Of a stretch of DNA of 64,000 nucleotides, positions 47,208 to 60,172 are shown piece by piece. The translations under genes were made by a program, and so were the position numbers. The stretch's first letter is position 1; each line of letters begins with the position of its first letter. Source of the DNA: Myoxocephalus aenaeus (taxonomy: Eukaryota; Chordata; Actinopteri; Perciformes; Cottidae); NCBI GenBank assembly GCA_038501785.1, contig JBAMJR010000788.1, forward strand, positions 1 to 64,000. The letters are read 5' to 3'. The notes beneath the pieces were generated by a model, which was not told the DNA's origin, made no database searches, and worked only from the letters and a program-made list of their open reading frames with translations.

Positions 47208-47222
47208 GTTAAATAAAAAAAG
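47208..47222 (+). promoter_or_regulatory. Short 3' box of unit 66 with GTTAAAT
   Basis: A single 9-mer copy as in unit 8, with G to A at 47211 so the box reads GTTAAATAAAAAAAG. It is isolated in the right-hand domain and followed by GCGATTC, so it probably arose independently of the left-hand contractions. Confidence 0.65.
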
Positions 47223-47748
47223 CGATTCTTAAGTGGAGCTGGACATGCTGCTGTTCAGCATGCCGCCTCACTGACATAATTGACACCGGAGGAACATAAG
47301 TGCTCAAACCTGGGTAAACTGTTATGCCAAGTGGCCCCTGCAGAACCAGACCCACCTCTGGAGCTCACCCCCAACCCGGCTCACCATCCGACCCCGTGGA
47401 CCCACACTTAAGCACACCCCCTAAGTTAAAGACCCTATTTGGCCAATTTAGATTCTCGTGCCCCTGGTACTCCAGAATAAGAGACACTCTGGATGATAAC
47501 TGACATTTGGGTTAAGAGAAGAGAATGACATTGCAACTACATTAGTATGGGCAATACAGCTAGTCCCATTGCACATAGCCCAATGGCAGTTATTGTGGGG
47601 CTGTGTTTGCTTTCTGAGAAGGAGAAACTGCTTGCCAAGGGAAGCTAATATGCTAAAGGCATTGAACTCTGGGATTATGCCATCTGCGAACCGTGAACTG
47701 GAGGGCTGTGTCTGGGAATTCCCACCCTGTCTCTGTCTCTTCCAACTC

Positions 47749-47912
47749 ATACTTACCTGGCAGGGGAGATACCATGATCATCAAGGTGGTTCACCCAGGG
47801 CGAGGCTCAGCCATTGCACGCCGGCTGTGCTGACCCCTGCGAATTCCCCAAATGTGGGAATCTCGACTGCACAATTTCTGGTAGTGGGGGACTGCGTTCG
47901 CGCTCTCCCCTG
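47749..47912 (+). ncRNA. RNU1: U1 snRNA gene, unit 67
   Basis: G142; TTCTGAGAAGG, TGATGTAA, CCTAAG; same markers as unit 65. Confidence 0.97.
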
Positions 47913-48470
47913 ATCATTATGTTGAATAAAAAAAATAAAAAAAGCGATTCTTAAGTGGAGCTGGACATGCTGCTGTTCAGCATGCCGCCTCACTGATGTA
48001 ATTGACACCGGAGGAACATAAGTGCTCAAACCTGGGTAAACTGTTATGCCAAGTGGCCCCTGCAGAACCAGACCCACCTCTGGAGCTCACCCCCAACCCG
48101 GCTCACCATCCGACCCCGTGGACCCACACTTAAGCACACCCCCTAAGTTAAAGACCCTATTTGGCCAATTTAGATTCTCGTGCCCCTGGTACTCCAGAAT
48201 AAGAGACACTCTGGATGATAACTGACATTTGGGTTAAGAGAAGAGAATGACATTGCAACTACATTAGTATGGGCAATACAGCTAGTCCCATTGCACATAG
48301 CCCAATGGCAGTTATTGTGGGGCTGTGTTTGCTTTCTCAGAAGGAGAAACTGCTTGCCAAGGGAAGCTAATATGCTAAAGGCATTGAACTCTGGGATTAT
48401 GCCATCTGCGAACCGTGAACTGGAGGGCTGTGTCTGGGAATTCCCACCCTGTCTCTGTCTCTTCCAACTC

Positions 48471-48634
48471 ATACTTACCTGGCAGGGGAGATACCATGAT
48501 CATCAAGGTGGTTCACCCAGGGCGAGGCTCAGCCATTGCACGCCGGCTGTGCTGACCCCTGCGAATTCCCCAAATGTGGGAATCTCGACTGCACAATTTC
48601 TGGTAGTGGGGGACTGCGTTCGCGCTCTCCCCTG
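48471..48634 (+). ncRNA. RNU1: U1 snRNA gene, unit 68
   Basis: G142; TTCTCAGAAGG, TGACGTAA, GACGCTCTGG; precedes a 7-bp-deletion unit, as units 50, 62 and 73 do. Confidence 0.97.
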
Positions 48635-49185
48635 ATCATTATGTTGAATAAAAAAAATAAAAAAAGCGATTCTTAAGTGGAGCTGGACATGCTGCTGTTC
48701 AGCATGCCGCCTCACTGACGTAATTGACACCGGAGGAACATAAGTGCTCAAACCTGGGTAAACTGTTATGCCAAGTGGCCCCTGCAGAACCAGACCCACC
48801 TCTGGAGCTCACCCCCAACCCGGCTCACCATCCGACCCCGTGGACCCACACTTAAGCACACCCCCTGAGTTAAAGACCCTATTTGGCCAATTTAGATTCT
48901 CGTGCCCCTGGTACTCCAGAATAAGAGACGCTCTGGATGATAACTGACATTTGGGTTAAGAGAAGAGAATGACATTGCAACTACATTAGTATGGGCAATA
49001 CAGCTAGTCCCATTGCACATAGCCCAATGGCAGTTATTGTGGGGCTGTGTTTGCTTTCTCAGAAGGAGAAACTGCTTGCCAAGGGAAGCTAATATGCTAA
49101 AGGCATTGAACTCTGGGATTATGCGAACCGTGAACTGGAGGGCTGTGTCTGGGAGTTCCCACCCTGTCTCTGTCTCTTCCAACTC

Positions 49186-49349
49186 ATACTTACCTGGCAG
49201 GGGAGATACCATGATCATCAAGGTGGTTCACCCAGGGCGAGGCTCAGCCATTGCACGCCGGCTGTGCTGACCCCTGCGAATTCCCCAAATGTGGGAATCT
49301 CGACTGCACAATTTCTGGTAGTGGGGGACTGCGTTCGCGCTCTCCCCTG
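49186..49349 (+). ncRNA. RNU1: U1 snRNA gene, unit 69
   Basis: G142; 7-bp deletion, GGGAGTTCCC, TGACATAA. Confidence 0.97.
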
Positions 49350-49907
49350 ATCATTATGTTGAATAAAAAAAATAAAAAAAGCGATTCTTAAGTGGAGCTG
49401 GACATGCTGCTGTTCAGCATGCCGCCTCACTGACATAATTGACACCGGAGGAACATAAGTGCTCAAACCTGGGTAAACTGTTATGCCAAGTGGCCCCTGC
49501 AGAACCAGACCCACCTCTGGAGCTCACCCCCAACCCGGCTCACCATCCGACCCCGTGGACCCACACTTAAGCACACCCCCTGAGTTAAAGACCCTATTTG
49601 GCCAATTTAGATTCTCGTGCCCCTGGTACTCCAGAATAAGAGACACTCTGGATGATAACTGACATTTGGGTTAAGAGAAGAGAATGACATTGCAACTACA
49701 TTAGTATGGGCAATACAGCTAGTCCCATTGCACATAGCCCAATGGCAGTTATTGTGGGGCTGTGTTTGCTTTCTGAGAAGGAGAAACTGCTTGCCAAGGG
49801 AAGCTAATATGCTAAAGGCATTGAACTCTGGGATTATGCCATCTGCGAACCGTGAACTGGAGGGCTGTGTCTGGGAATTCCCACCCTGTCTCTGTCTCTT
49901 CCAACTC

Positions 49908-50071
49908 ATACTTACCTGGCAGGGGAGATACCATGATCATCAAGGTGGTTCACCCAGGGCGAGGCTCAGCCATTGCACGCCGGCTGTGCTGACCCCTGCG
50001 AATTCCCCAAATGTGGGAATCTCGACTGCACAATTTCTGGTAGTGGGGGACTGCGTTCGCGCTCTCCCCTG
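49908..50071 (+). ncRNA. RNU1: U1 snRNA gene, unit 70
   Basis: G142; TTCTGAGAAGG, TGACGTAA. Confidence 0.97.
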
Positions 50072-50629
50072 ATCATTATGTTGAATAAAAAAAATAAAAA
50101 AAGCGATTCTTAAGTGGAGCTGGACATGCTGCTGTTCAGCATGCCGCCTCACTGACGTAATTGACACCGGAGGAACATAAGTGCTCAAACCTGGGTAAAC
50201 TGTTATGCCAAGTGGCCCCTGCAGAACCAGACCCACCTCTGGAGCTCACCCCCAACCCGGCTCACCATCCGACCCCGTGGACCCACACTTAAGCACACCC
50301 CCTGAGTTAAAGACCCTATTTGGCCAATTTAGATTCTCGTGCCCCTGGTACTCCAGAATAAGAGACACTCTGGATGATAACTGACATTTGGGTTAAGAGA
50401 AGAGAATGACATTGCAACTACATTAGTATGGGCAATACAGCTAGTCCCATTGCACATAGCCCAATGGCAGTTATTGTGGGGCTGTGTTTGCTTTCTCAGA
50501 AGGAGAAACTGCTTGCCAAGGGAAGCTAATATGCTAAAGGCATTGAACTCTGGGATTATGCCATCTGCGAACCGTGAACTGGAGGGCTGTGTCTGGGAAT
50601 TCCCACCCTGTCTCTGTCTCTTCCAACTC

Positions 50630-50793
50630 ATACTTACCTGGCAGGGGAGATACCATGATCATCAAGGTGGTTCACCCAGGGCGAGGCTCAGCCATTGCAC
50701 GCCGGCTGTGCTGACCCCTGCGAATTCCCCAAATGTGGGAATCTCGACTGCACAATTTCTGGTAGTGGGGGACTGCGTTCGCGCTCTCCCCTG
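50630..50793 (+). ncRNA. RNU1: U1 snRNA gene, unit 71
   Basis: G142; TTCTCAGAAGG; TGATGTAA combined with CCTGAG, a pairing also in unit 78 and unlike the usual TGATGTAA/CCTAAG. Confidence 0.97.
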
Positions 50794-51351
50794 ATCATTA
50801 TGTTGAATAAAAAAAATAAAAAAAGCGATTCTTAAGTGGAGCTGGACATGCTGCTGTTCAGCATGCCGCCTCACTGATGTAATTGACACCGGAGGAACAT
50901 AAGTGCTCAAACCTGGGTAAACTGTTATGCCAAGTGGCCCCTGCAGAACCAGACCCACCTCTGGAGCTCACCCCCAACCCGGCTCACCATCCGACCCCGT
51001 GGACCCACACTTAAGCACACCCCCTGAGTTAAAGACCCTATTTGGCCAATTTAGATTCTCGTGCCCCTGGTACTCCAGAATAAGAGACACTCTGGATGAT
51101 AACTGACATTTGGGTTAAGAGAAGAGAATGACATTGCAACTACATTAGTATGGGCAATACAGCTAGTCCCATTGCACATAGCCCAATGGCAGTTATTGTG
51201 GGGCTGTGTTTGCTTTCTCAGAAGGAGAAACTGCTTGCCAAGGGAAGCTAATATGCTAAAGGCATTGAACTCTGGGATTATGCCATCTGCGAACCGTGAA
51301 CTGGAGGGCTGTGTCTGGGAATTCCCACCCTGTCTCTGTCTCTTCCAACTC

Positions 51352-51515
51352 ATACTTACCTGGCAGGGGAGATACCATGATCATCAAGGTGGTTCACCCA
51401 GGGCGAGGCTCAGCCATTGCACGCCGGCTGTGCTGACCCCTGCGAATTCCCCAAATGTGGGAATCTCGACTGCACAATTTCTGGTAGTGGGGGACTGCGT
51501 TCGCGCTCTCCCCTG
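51352..51515 (+). ncRNA. RNU1: U1 snRNA gene, unit 72
   Basis: G142; TTCTCAGAAGG, TGACATAA. Confidence 0.97.
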
Positions 51516-52073
51516 ATCATTATGTTGAATAAAAAAAATAAAAAAAGCGATTCTTAAGTGGAGCTGGACATGCTGCTGTTCAGCATGCCGCCTCACTGAC
51601 ATAATTGACACCGGAGGAACATAAGTGCTCAAACCTGGGTAAACTGTTATGCCAAGTGGCCCCTGCAGAACCAGACCCACCTCTGGAGCTCACCCCCAAC
51701 CCGGCTCACCATCCGACCCCGTGGACCCACACTTAAGCACACCCCCTGAGTTAAAGACCCTATTTGGCCAATTTAGATTCTCGTGCCCCTGGTACTCCAG
51801 AATAAGAGACACTCTGGATGATAACTGACATTTGGGTTAAGAGAAGAGAATGACATTGCAACTACATTAGTATGGGCAATACAGCTAGTCCCATTGCACA
51901 TAGCCCAATGGCAGTTATTGTGGGGCTGTGTTTGCTTTCTCAGAAGGAGAAACTGCTTGCCAAGGGAAGCTAATATGCTAAAGGCATTGAACTCTGGGAT
52001 TATGCCATCTGCGAACCGTGAACTGGAGGGCTGTGTCTGGGAATTCCCACCCTGTCTCTGTCTCTTCCAACTC

Positions 52074-52237
52074 ATACTTACCTGGCAGGGGAGATACCAT
52101 GATCATCAAGGTGGTTCACCCAGGGCGAGGCTCAGCCATTGCACGCCGGCTGTGCTGACCCCTGCGAATTCCCCAAATGTGGGAATCTCGACTGCACAAT
52201 TTCTGGTAGTGGGGGACTGCGTTCGCGCTCTCCCCTG
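52074..52237 (+). ncRNA. RNU1: U1 snRNA gene, unit 73
   Basis: G142; TTCTCAGAAGG, TGACGTAA, GACGCTCTGG; last occurrence of GACGCTCTGG. Confidence 0.97.
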
Positions 52238-52788
52238 ATCATTATGTTGAATAAAAAAAATAAAAAAAGCGATTCTTAAGTGGAGCTGGACATGCTGCTG
52301 TTCAGCATGCCGCCTCACTGACGTAATTGACACCGGAGGAACATAAGTGCTCAAACCTGGGTAAACTGTTATGCCAAGTGGCCCCTGCAGAACCAGACCC
52401 ACCTCTGGAGCTCACCCCCAACCCGGCTCACCATCCGACCCCGTGGACCCACACTTAAGCACACCCCCTGAGTTAAAGACCCTATTTGGCCAATTTAGAT
52501 TCTCGTGCCCCTGGTACTCCAGAATAAGAGACGCTCTGGATGATAACTGACATTTGGGTTAAGAGAAGAGAATGACATTGCAACTACATTAGTATGGGCA
52601 ATACAGCTAGTCCCATTGCACATAGCCCAATGGCAGTTATTGTGGGGCTGTGTTTGCTTTCTCAGAAGGAGAAACTGCTTGCCAAGGGAAGCTAATATGC
52701 TAAAGGCATTGAACTCTGGGATTATGCGAACCGTGAACTGGAGGGCTGTGTCTGGGAGTTCCCACCCTGTCTCTGTCTCTTCCAACTC

Positions 52789-52952
52789 ATACTTACCTGG
52801 CAGGGGAGATACCATGATCATCAAGGTGGTTCACCCAGGGCGAGGCTCAGCCATTGCACGCCGGCTGTGCTGACCCCTGCGAATTCCCCAAATGTGGGAA
52901 TCTCGACTGCACAATTTCTGGTAGTGGGGGACTGCGTTCGCGCTCTCCCCTG
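52789..52952 (+). ncRNA. RNU1: U1 snRNA gene, unit 74
   Basis: G142; last 7-bp-deletion unit of the window. The remaining 15 units keep the full promoter spacing. Confidence 0.97.
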
Positions 52953-53510
52953 ATCATTATGTTGAATAAAAAAAATAAAAAAAGCGATTCTTAAGTGGAG
53001 CTGGACATGCTGCTGTTCAGCATGCCGCCTCACTGACATAATTGACACCGGAGGAACATAAGTGCTCAAACCTGGGTAAACTGTTATGCCAAGTGGCCCC
53101 TGCAGAACCAGACCCACCTCTGGAGCTCACCCCCAACCCGGCTCACCATCCGACCCCGTGGACCCACACTTAAGCACACCCCCTGAGTTAAAGACCCTAT
53201 TTGGCCAATTTAGATTCTCGTGCCCCTGGTACTCCAGAATAAGAGACACTCTGGATGATAACTGACATTTGGGTTAAGAGAAGAGAATGACATTGCAACT
53301 ACATTAGTATGGGCAATACAGCTAGTCCCATTGCACATAGCCCAATGGCAGTTATTGTGGGGCTGTGTTTGCTTTCTGAGAAGGAGAAACTGCTTGCCAA
53401 GGGAAGCTAATATGCTAAAGGCATTGAACTCTGGGATTATGCCATCTGCGAACCGTGAACTGGAGGGCTGTGTCTGGGAATTCCCACCCTGTCTCTGTCT
53501 CTTCCAACTC

Positions 53511-53674
53511 ATACTTACCTGGCAGGGGAGATACCATGATCATCAAGGTGGTTCACCCAGGGCGAGGCTCAGCCATTGCACGCCGGCTGTGCTGACCCCT
53601 GCGAATTCCCCAAATGTGGGAATCTCGACTGCACAATTTCTGGTAGTGGGGGACTGCGTTCGCGCTCTCCCCTG
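53511..53674 (+). ncRNA. RNU1: U1 snRNA gene, unit 75
   Basis: G142; TTCTGAGAAGG, TGACGTAA; counterpart of unit 70. Confidence 0.97.
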
Positions 53675-54232
53675 ATCATTATGTTGAATAAAAAAAATAA
53701 AAAAAGCGATTCTTAAGTGGAGCTGGACATGCTGCTGTTCAGCATGCCGCCTCACTGACGTAATTGACACCGGAGGAACATAAGTGCTCAAACCTGGGTA
53801 AACTGTTATGCCAAGTGGCCCCTGCAGAACCAGACCCACCTCTGGAGCTCACCCCCAACCCGGCTCACCATCCGACCCCGTGGACCCACACTTAAGCACA
53901 CCCCCTGAGTTAAAGACCCTATTTGGCCAATTTAGATTCTCGTGCCCCTGGTACTCCAGAATAAGAGACACTCTGGATGATAACTGACATTTGGGTTAAG
54001 AGAAGAGAATGACATTGCAACTACATTAGTATGGGCAATACAGCTAGTCCCATTGCACATAGCCCAATGGCAGTTATTGTGGGGCTGTGTTTGCTTTCTC
54101 AGAAGGAGAAACTGCTTGCCAAGGGAAGCTAATATGCTAAAGGCATTGAACTCTGGGATTATGCCATCTGCGAACCGTGAACTGGAGGGCTGTGTCTGGG
54201 AATTCCCACCCTGTCTCTGTCTCTTCCAACTC

Positions 54233-54396
54233 ATACTTACCTGGCAGGGGAGATACCATGATCATCAAGGTGGTTCACCCAGGGCGAGGCTCAGCCATTG
54301 CACGCCGGCTGTGCTGACCCCTGCGAATTCCCCAAATGTGGGAATCTCGACTGCACAATTTCTGGTAGTGGGGGACTGCGTTCGCGCTCTCCCCTG
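54233..54396 (+). ncRNA. RNU1: U1 snRNA gene, unit 76
   Basis: G142; TTCTCAGAAGG, TGACATAA. Confidence 0.97.
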
Positions 54397-54954
54397 ATCA
54401 TTATGTTGAATAAAAAAAATAAAAAAAGCGATTCTTAAGTGGAGCTGGACATGCTGCTGTTCAGCATGCCGCCTCACTGACATAATTGACACCGGAGGAA
54501 CATAAGTGCTCAAACCTGGGTAAACTGTTATGCCAAGTGGCCCCTGCAGAACCAGACCCACCTCTGGAGCTCACCCCCAACCCGGCTCACCATCCGACCC
54601 CGTGGACCCACACTTAAGCACACCCCCTGAGTTAAAGACCCTATTTGGCCAATTTAGATTCTCGTGCCCCTGGTACTCCAGAATAAGAGACACTCTGGAT
54701 GATAACTGACATTTGGGTTAAGAGAAGAGAATGACATTGCAACTACATTAGTATGGGCAATACAGCTAGTCCCATTGCACATAGCCCAATGGCAGTTATT
54801 GTGGGGCTGTGTTTGCTTTCTGAGAAGGAGAAACTGCTTGCCAAGGGAAGCTAATATGCTAAAGGCATTGAACTCTGGGATTATGCCATCTGCGAACCGT
54901 GAACTGGAGGGCTGTGTCTGGGAATTCCCACCCTGTCTCTGTCTCTTCCAACTC

Positions 54955-55118
54955 ATACTTACCTGGCAGGGGAGATACCATGATCATCAAGGTGGTTCAC
55001 CCAGGGCGAGGCTCAGCCATTGCACGCCGGCTGTGCTGACCCCTGCGAATTCCCCAAATGTGGGAATCTCGACTGCACAATTTCTGGTAGTGGGGGACTG
55101 CGTTCGCGCTCTCCCCTG
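54955..55118 (+). ncRNA. RNU1: U1 snRNA gene, unit 77
   Basis: G142; TTCTGAGAAGG, TGACGTAA. Confidence 0.97.
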
Positions 55119-55676
55119 ATCATTATGTTGAATAAAAAAAATAAAAAAAGCGATTCTTAAGTGGAGCTGGACATGCTGCTGTTCAGCATGCCGCCTCACT
55201 GACGTAATTGACACCGGAGGAACATAAGTGCTCAAACCTGGGTAAACTGTTATGCCAAGTGGCCCCTGCAGAACCAGACCCACCTCTGGAGCTCACCCCC
55301 AACCCGGCTCACCATCCGACCCCGTGGACCCACACTTAAGCACACCCCCTGAGTTAAAGACCCTATTTGGCCAATTTAGATTCTCGTGCCCCTGGTACTC
55401 CAGAATAAGAGACACTCTGGATGATAACTGACATTTGGGTTAAGAGAAGAGAATGACATTGCAACTACATTAGTATGGGCAATACAGCTAGTCCCATTGC
55501 ACATAGCCCAATGGCAGTTATTGTGGGGCTGTGTTTGCTTTCTCAGAAGGAGAAACTGCTTGCCAAGGGAAGCTAATATGCTAAAGGCATTGAACTCTGG
55601 GATTATGCCATCTGCGAACCGTGAACTGGAGGGCTGTGTCTGGGAATTCCCACCCTGTCTCTGTCTCTTCCAACTC

Positions 55677-55840
55677 ATACTTACCTGGCAGGGGAGATAC
55701 CATGATCATCAAGGTGGTTCACCCAGGGCGAGGCTCAGCCATTGCACGCCGGCTGTGCTGACCCCTGCGAATTCCCCAAATGTGGGAATCTCGACTGCAC
55801 AATTTCTGGTAGTGGGGGACTGCGTTCGCGCTCTCCCCTG
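55677..55840 (+). ncRNA. RNU1: U1 snRNA gene, unit 78
   Basis: G142; TTCTCAGAAGG, TGATGTAA with CCTGAG; counterpart of unit 71. Confidence 0.97.
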
Positions 55841-56398
55841 ATCATTATGTTGAATAAAAAAAATAAAAAAAGCGATTCTTAAGTGGAGCTGGACATGCTG
55901 CTGTTCAGCATGCCGCCTCACTGATGTAATTGACACCGGAGGAACATAAGTGCTCAAACCTGGGTAAACTGTTATGCCAAGTGGCCCCTGCAGAACCAGA
56001 CCCACCTCTGGAGCTCACCCCCAACCCGGCTCACCATCCGACCCCGTGGACCCACACTTAAGCACACCCCCTGAGTTAAAGACCCTATTTGGCCAATTTA
56101 GATTCTCGTGCCCCTGGTACTCCAGAATAAGAGACACTCTGGATGATAACTGACATTTGGGTTAAGAGAAGAGAATGACACTGCAACTACATTAGTATGG
56201 GCAATACAGCTAGTCCCATTGCACATAGCCCAATGGCAGTTATTGTGGGGCTGTGTTTGCTTTCTCAGAAGGAGAAACTGCTTGCCAAGGGAAGCTAATA
56301 TGCTAAAGGCATTGAACTCTGGGATTATGCCATCTGCAAACCGTGAACTGGAGGGCTGTGTCTGGGAATTCCCACCCTGTCTCTGTCTCTTCCAACTC

Positions 56399-56562
56399 AT
56401 ACTTACCTGGCAGGGGAGATACCATGATCATCAAGGTGGTTCACCCAGGGCGAGGCTCAGCCATTGCACGCCGGCTGTGCTGACCCCTGCGAATTCCCCA
56501 AATGTGGGAATCTCGACTGCACAATTTCTGGTAGTGGGGGACTGCGTTCGCGCTCTCCCCTG
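56399..56562 (+). ncRNA. RNU1: U1 snRNA gene, unit 79 (altered PSE)
   Basis: G142. Two private upstream changes: T to C at 56181 just before the octamer-like site (GACACTGCAAC), and G to A at 56338, the first base of the PSE (a CpG to CpA change). TGACATAA. Confidence 0.97.
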
Positions 56563-57120
56563 ATCATTATGTTGAATAAAAAAAATAAAAAAAGCGATTC
56601 TTAAGTGGAGCTGGACATGCTGCTGTTCAGCATGCCGCCTCACTGACATAATTGACACCGGAGGAACATAAGTGCTCAAACCTGGGTAAACTGTTATGCC
56701 AAGTGGCCCCTGCAGAACCAGACCCACCTCTGGAGCTCACCCCCAACCCGGCTCACCATCCGACCCCGTGGACCCACACTTAAGCACACCCCCTGAGTTA
56801 AAGACCCTATTTGGCCAATTTAGATTCTCGTGCCCCTGGTACTCCAGAATAAGAGACACTCTGGATGATAACTGACATTTGGGTTAAGAGAAGAGAATGA
56901 CATTGCAACTACATTAGTATGGGCAATACAGCTAGTCCCATTGCACATAGCCCAATGGCAGTTATTGTGGGGCTGTGTTTGCTTTCTCAGAAGGAGAAAC
57001 TGCTTGCCAAGGGAAGCTAATATGCTAAAGGCATTGAACTCTGGGATTATGCCATCTGCGAACCGTGAACTGGAGGGCTGTGTCTGGGAATTCCCACCCT
57101 GTCTCTGTCTCTTCCAACTC

Positions 57121-57284
57121 ATACTTACCTGGCAGGGGAGATACCATGATCATCAAGGTGGTTCACCCAGGGCGAGGCTCAGCCATTGCACGCCGGCTGT
57201 GCTGACCCCTGCGAATTCCCCAAATGTGGGAATCTCGACTGCACAATTTCTGGTAGTGGGGGACTGCGTTCGCGCTCTCCCCTG
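57121..57284 (+). ncRNA. RNU1: U1 snRNA gene, unit 80
   Basis: G142; TTCTCAGAAGG, TGACGTAA. Confidence 0.97.
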
Positions 57285-57842
57285 ATCATTATGTTGAATA
57301 AAAAAAATAAAAAAAGCGATTCTTAAGTGGAGCTGGACATGCTGCTGTTCAGCATGCCGCCTCACTGACGTAATTGACACCGGAGGAACATAAGTGCTCA
57401 AACCTGGGTAAACTGTTATGCCAAGTGGCCCCTGCAGAACCAGACCCACCTCTGGAGCTCACCCCCAACCCGGCTCACCATCCGACCCCGTGGACCCACA
57501 CTTAAGCACACCCCCTGAGTTAAAGACCCTATTTGGCCAATTTAGATTCTCGTGCCCCTGGTACTCCAGAATAAGAGACACTCTGGATGATAACTGACAT
57601 TTGGGTTAAGAGAAGAGAATGACATTGCAACTACATTAGTATGGGCAATACAGCTAGTCCCATTGCACATAGCCCAATGGCAGTTATTGTGGGGCTGTGT
57701 TTGCTTTCTGAGAAGGAGAAACTGCTTGCCAAGGGAAGCTAATATGCTAAAGGCATTGAACTCTGGGATTATGCCATCTGCGAACCGTGAACTGGAGGGC
57801 TGTGTCTGGGAATTCCCACCCTGTCTCTGTCTCTTCCAACTC

Positions 57843-58006
57843 ATACTTACCTGGCAGGGGAGATACCATGATCATCAAGGTGGTTCACCCAGGGCGAGGC
57901 TCAGCCATTGCACGCCGGCTGTGCTGACCCCTGCGAATTCCCCAAATGTGGGAATCTCGACTGCACAATTTCTGGTAGTGGGGGACTGCGTTCGCGCTCT
58001 CCCCTG
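57843..58006 (+). ncRNA. RNU1: U1 snRNA gene, unit 81
   Basis: G142; TTCTGAGAAGG, TGACGTAA; same markers as unit 87, 4332 bp on. Confidence 0.97.
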
Positions 58007-58564
58007 ATCATTATGTTGAATAAAAAAAATAAAAAAAGCGATTCTTAAGTGGAGCTGGACATGCTGCTGTTCAGCATGCCGCCTCACTGACGTAATTGAC
58101 ACCGGAGGAACATAAGTGCTCAAACCTGGGTAAACTGTTATGCCAAGTGGCCCCTGCAGAACCAGACCCACCTCTGGAGCTCACCCCCAACCCGGCTCAC
58201 CATCCGACCCCGTGGACCCACACTTAAGCACACCCCCTGAGTTAAAGACCCTATTTGGCCAATTTAGATTCTCGTGCCCCTGGTACTCCAGAATAAGAGA
58301 CACTCTGGATGATAACTGACATTTGGGTTAAGAGAAGAGAATGACATTGCAACTACATTAGTATGGGCAATACAGCTAGTCCCATTGCACATAGCCCAAT
58401 GGCAGTTATTGTGGGGCTGTGTTTGCTTTCTGAGAAGGAGAAACTGCTTGCCAAGGGAAGCTAATATGCTAAAGGCATTGAACTCTGGGATTATGCCATC
58501 TGCGAACCGTGAACTGGAGGGCTGTGTCTGGGAATTCCCACCCTGTCTCTGTCTCTTCCAACTC

Positions 58565-58728
58565 ATACTTACCTGGCAGGGGAGATACCATGATCATCAA
58601 GGTGGTTCACCCAGGGCGAGGCTCAGCCATTGCACGCCGGCTGTGCTGACCCCTGCGAATTCCCCAAATGTGGGAATCTCGACTGCACAATTTCTGGTAG
58701 TGGGGGACTGCGTTCGCGCTCTCCCCTG
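58565..58728 (+). ncRNA. RNU1: U1 snRNA gene, unit 82
   Basis: G142; TTCTGAGAAGG, TGACATAA; same order as unit 88. Confidence 0.97.
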
Positions 58729-59286
58729 ATCATTATGTTGAATAAAAAAAATAAAAAAAGCGATTCTTAAGTGGAGCTGGACATGCTGCTGTTCAGCATG
58801 CCGCCTCACTGACATAATTGACACCGGAGGAACATAAGTGCTCAAACCTGGGTAAACTGTTATGCCAAGTGGCCCCTGCAGAACCAGACCCACCTCTGGA
58901 GCTCACCCCCAACCCGGCTCACCATCCGACCCCGTGGACCCACACTTAAGCACACCCCCTGAGTTAAAGACCCTATTTGGCCAATTTAGATTCTCGTGCC
59001 CCTGGTACTCCAGAATAAGAGACACTCTGGATGATAACTGACATTTGGGTTAAGAGAAGAGAATGACATTGCAACTACATTAGTATGGGCAATACAGCTA
59101 GTCCCATTGCACATAGCCCAATGGCAGTTATTGTGGGGCTGTGTTTGCTTTCTCAGAAGGAGAAACTGCTTGCCAAGGGAAGCTAATATGCTAAAGGCAT
59201 TGAACTCTGGGATTATGCCATCTGCGAACCGTGAACTGGAGGGCTGTGTCTGGGAATTCCCACCCTGTCTCTGTCTCTTCCAACTC

Positions 59287-59450
59287 ATACTTACCTGGCA
59301 GGGGAGATACCATGATCATCAAGGTGGTTCACCCAGGGCGAGGCTCAGCCATTGCACGCCGGCTGTGCTGACCCCTGCGAATTCCCCAAATGTGGGAATC
59401 TCGACTGCACAATTTCTGGTAGTGGGGGACTGCGTTCGCGCTCTCCCCTG
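59287..59450 (+). ncRNA. RNU1: U1 snRNA gene, unit 83
   Basis: G142; TTCTCAGAAGG, TGATGTAA, CCTAAG; the rightmost TGATGTAA unit. Confidence 0.97.
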
Positions 59451-60008
59451 ATCATTATGTTGAATAAAAAAAATAAAAAAAGCGATTCTTAAGTGGAGCT
59501 GGACATGCTGCTGTTCAGCATGCCGCCTCACTGATGTAATTGACACCGGAGGAACATAAGTGCTCAAACCTGGGTAAACTGTTATGCCAAGTGGCCCCTG
59601 CAGAACCAGACCCACCTCTGGAGCTCACCCCCAACCCGGCTCACCATCCGACCCCGTGGACCCACACTTAAGCACACCCCCTAAGTTAAAGACCCTATTT
59701 GGCCAATTTAGATTCTCGTGCCCCTGGTACTCCAGAATAAGAGACACTCTGGATGATAACTGACATTTGGGTTAAGAGAAGAGAATGACATTGCAACTAC
59801 ATTAGTATGGGCAATACAGCTAGTCCCATTGCACATAGCCCAATGGCAGTTATTGTGGGGCTGTGTTTGCTTTCTGAGAAGGAGAAACTGCTTGCCAAGG
59901 GAAGCTAATATGCTAAAGGCATTGAACTCTGGGATTATGCCATCTGCGAACCGTGAACTGGAGGGCTGTGTCTGGGAATTCCCACCCTGTCTCTGTCTCT
60001 TCCAACTC

Positions 60009-60172
60009 ATACTTACCTGGCAGGGGAGATACCATGATCATCAAGGTGGTTCACCCAGGGCGAGGCTCAGCCATTGCACGCCGGCTGTGCTGACCCCTGC
60101 GAATTCCCCAAATGTGGGAATCTCGACTGCACAATTTCTGGTAGTGGGGGACTGCGTTCGCGCTCTCCCCTG
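60009..60172 (+). ncRNA. RNU1: U1 snRNA gene, unit 84
   Basis: G142; TTCTGAGAAGG, TGACGTAA. Confidence 0.97.
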
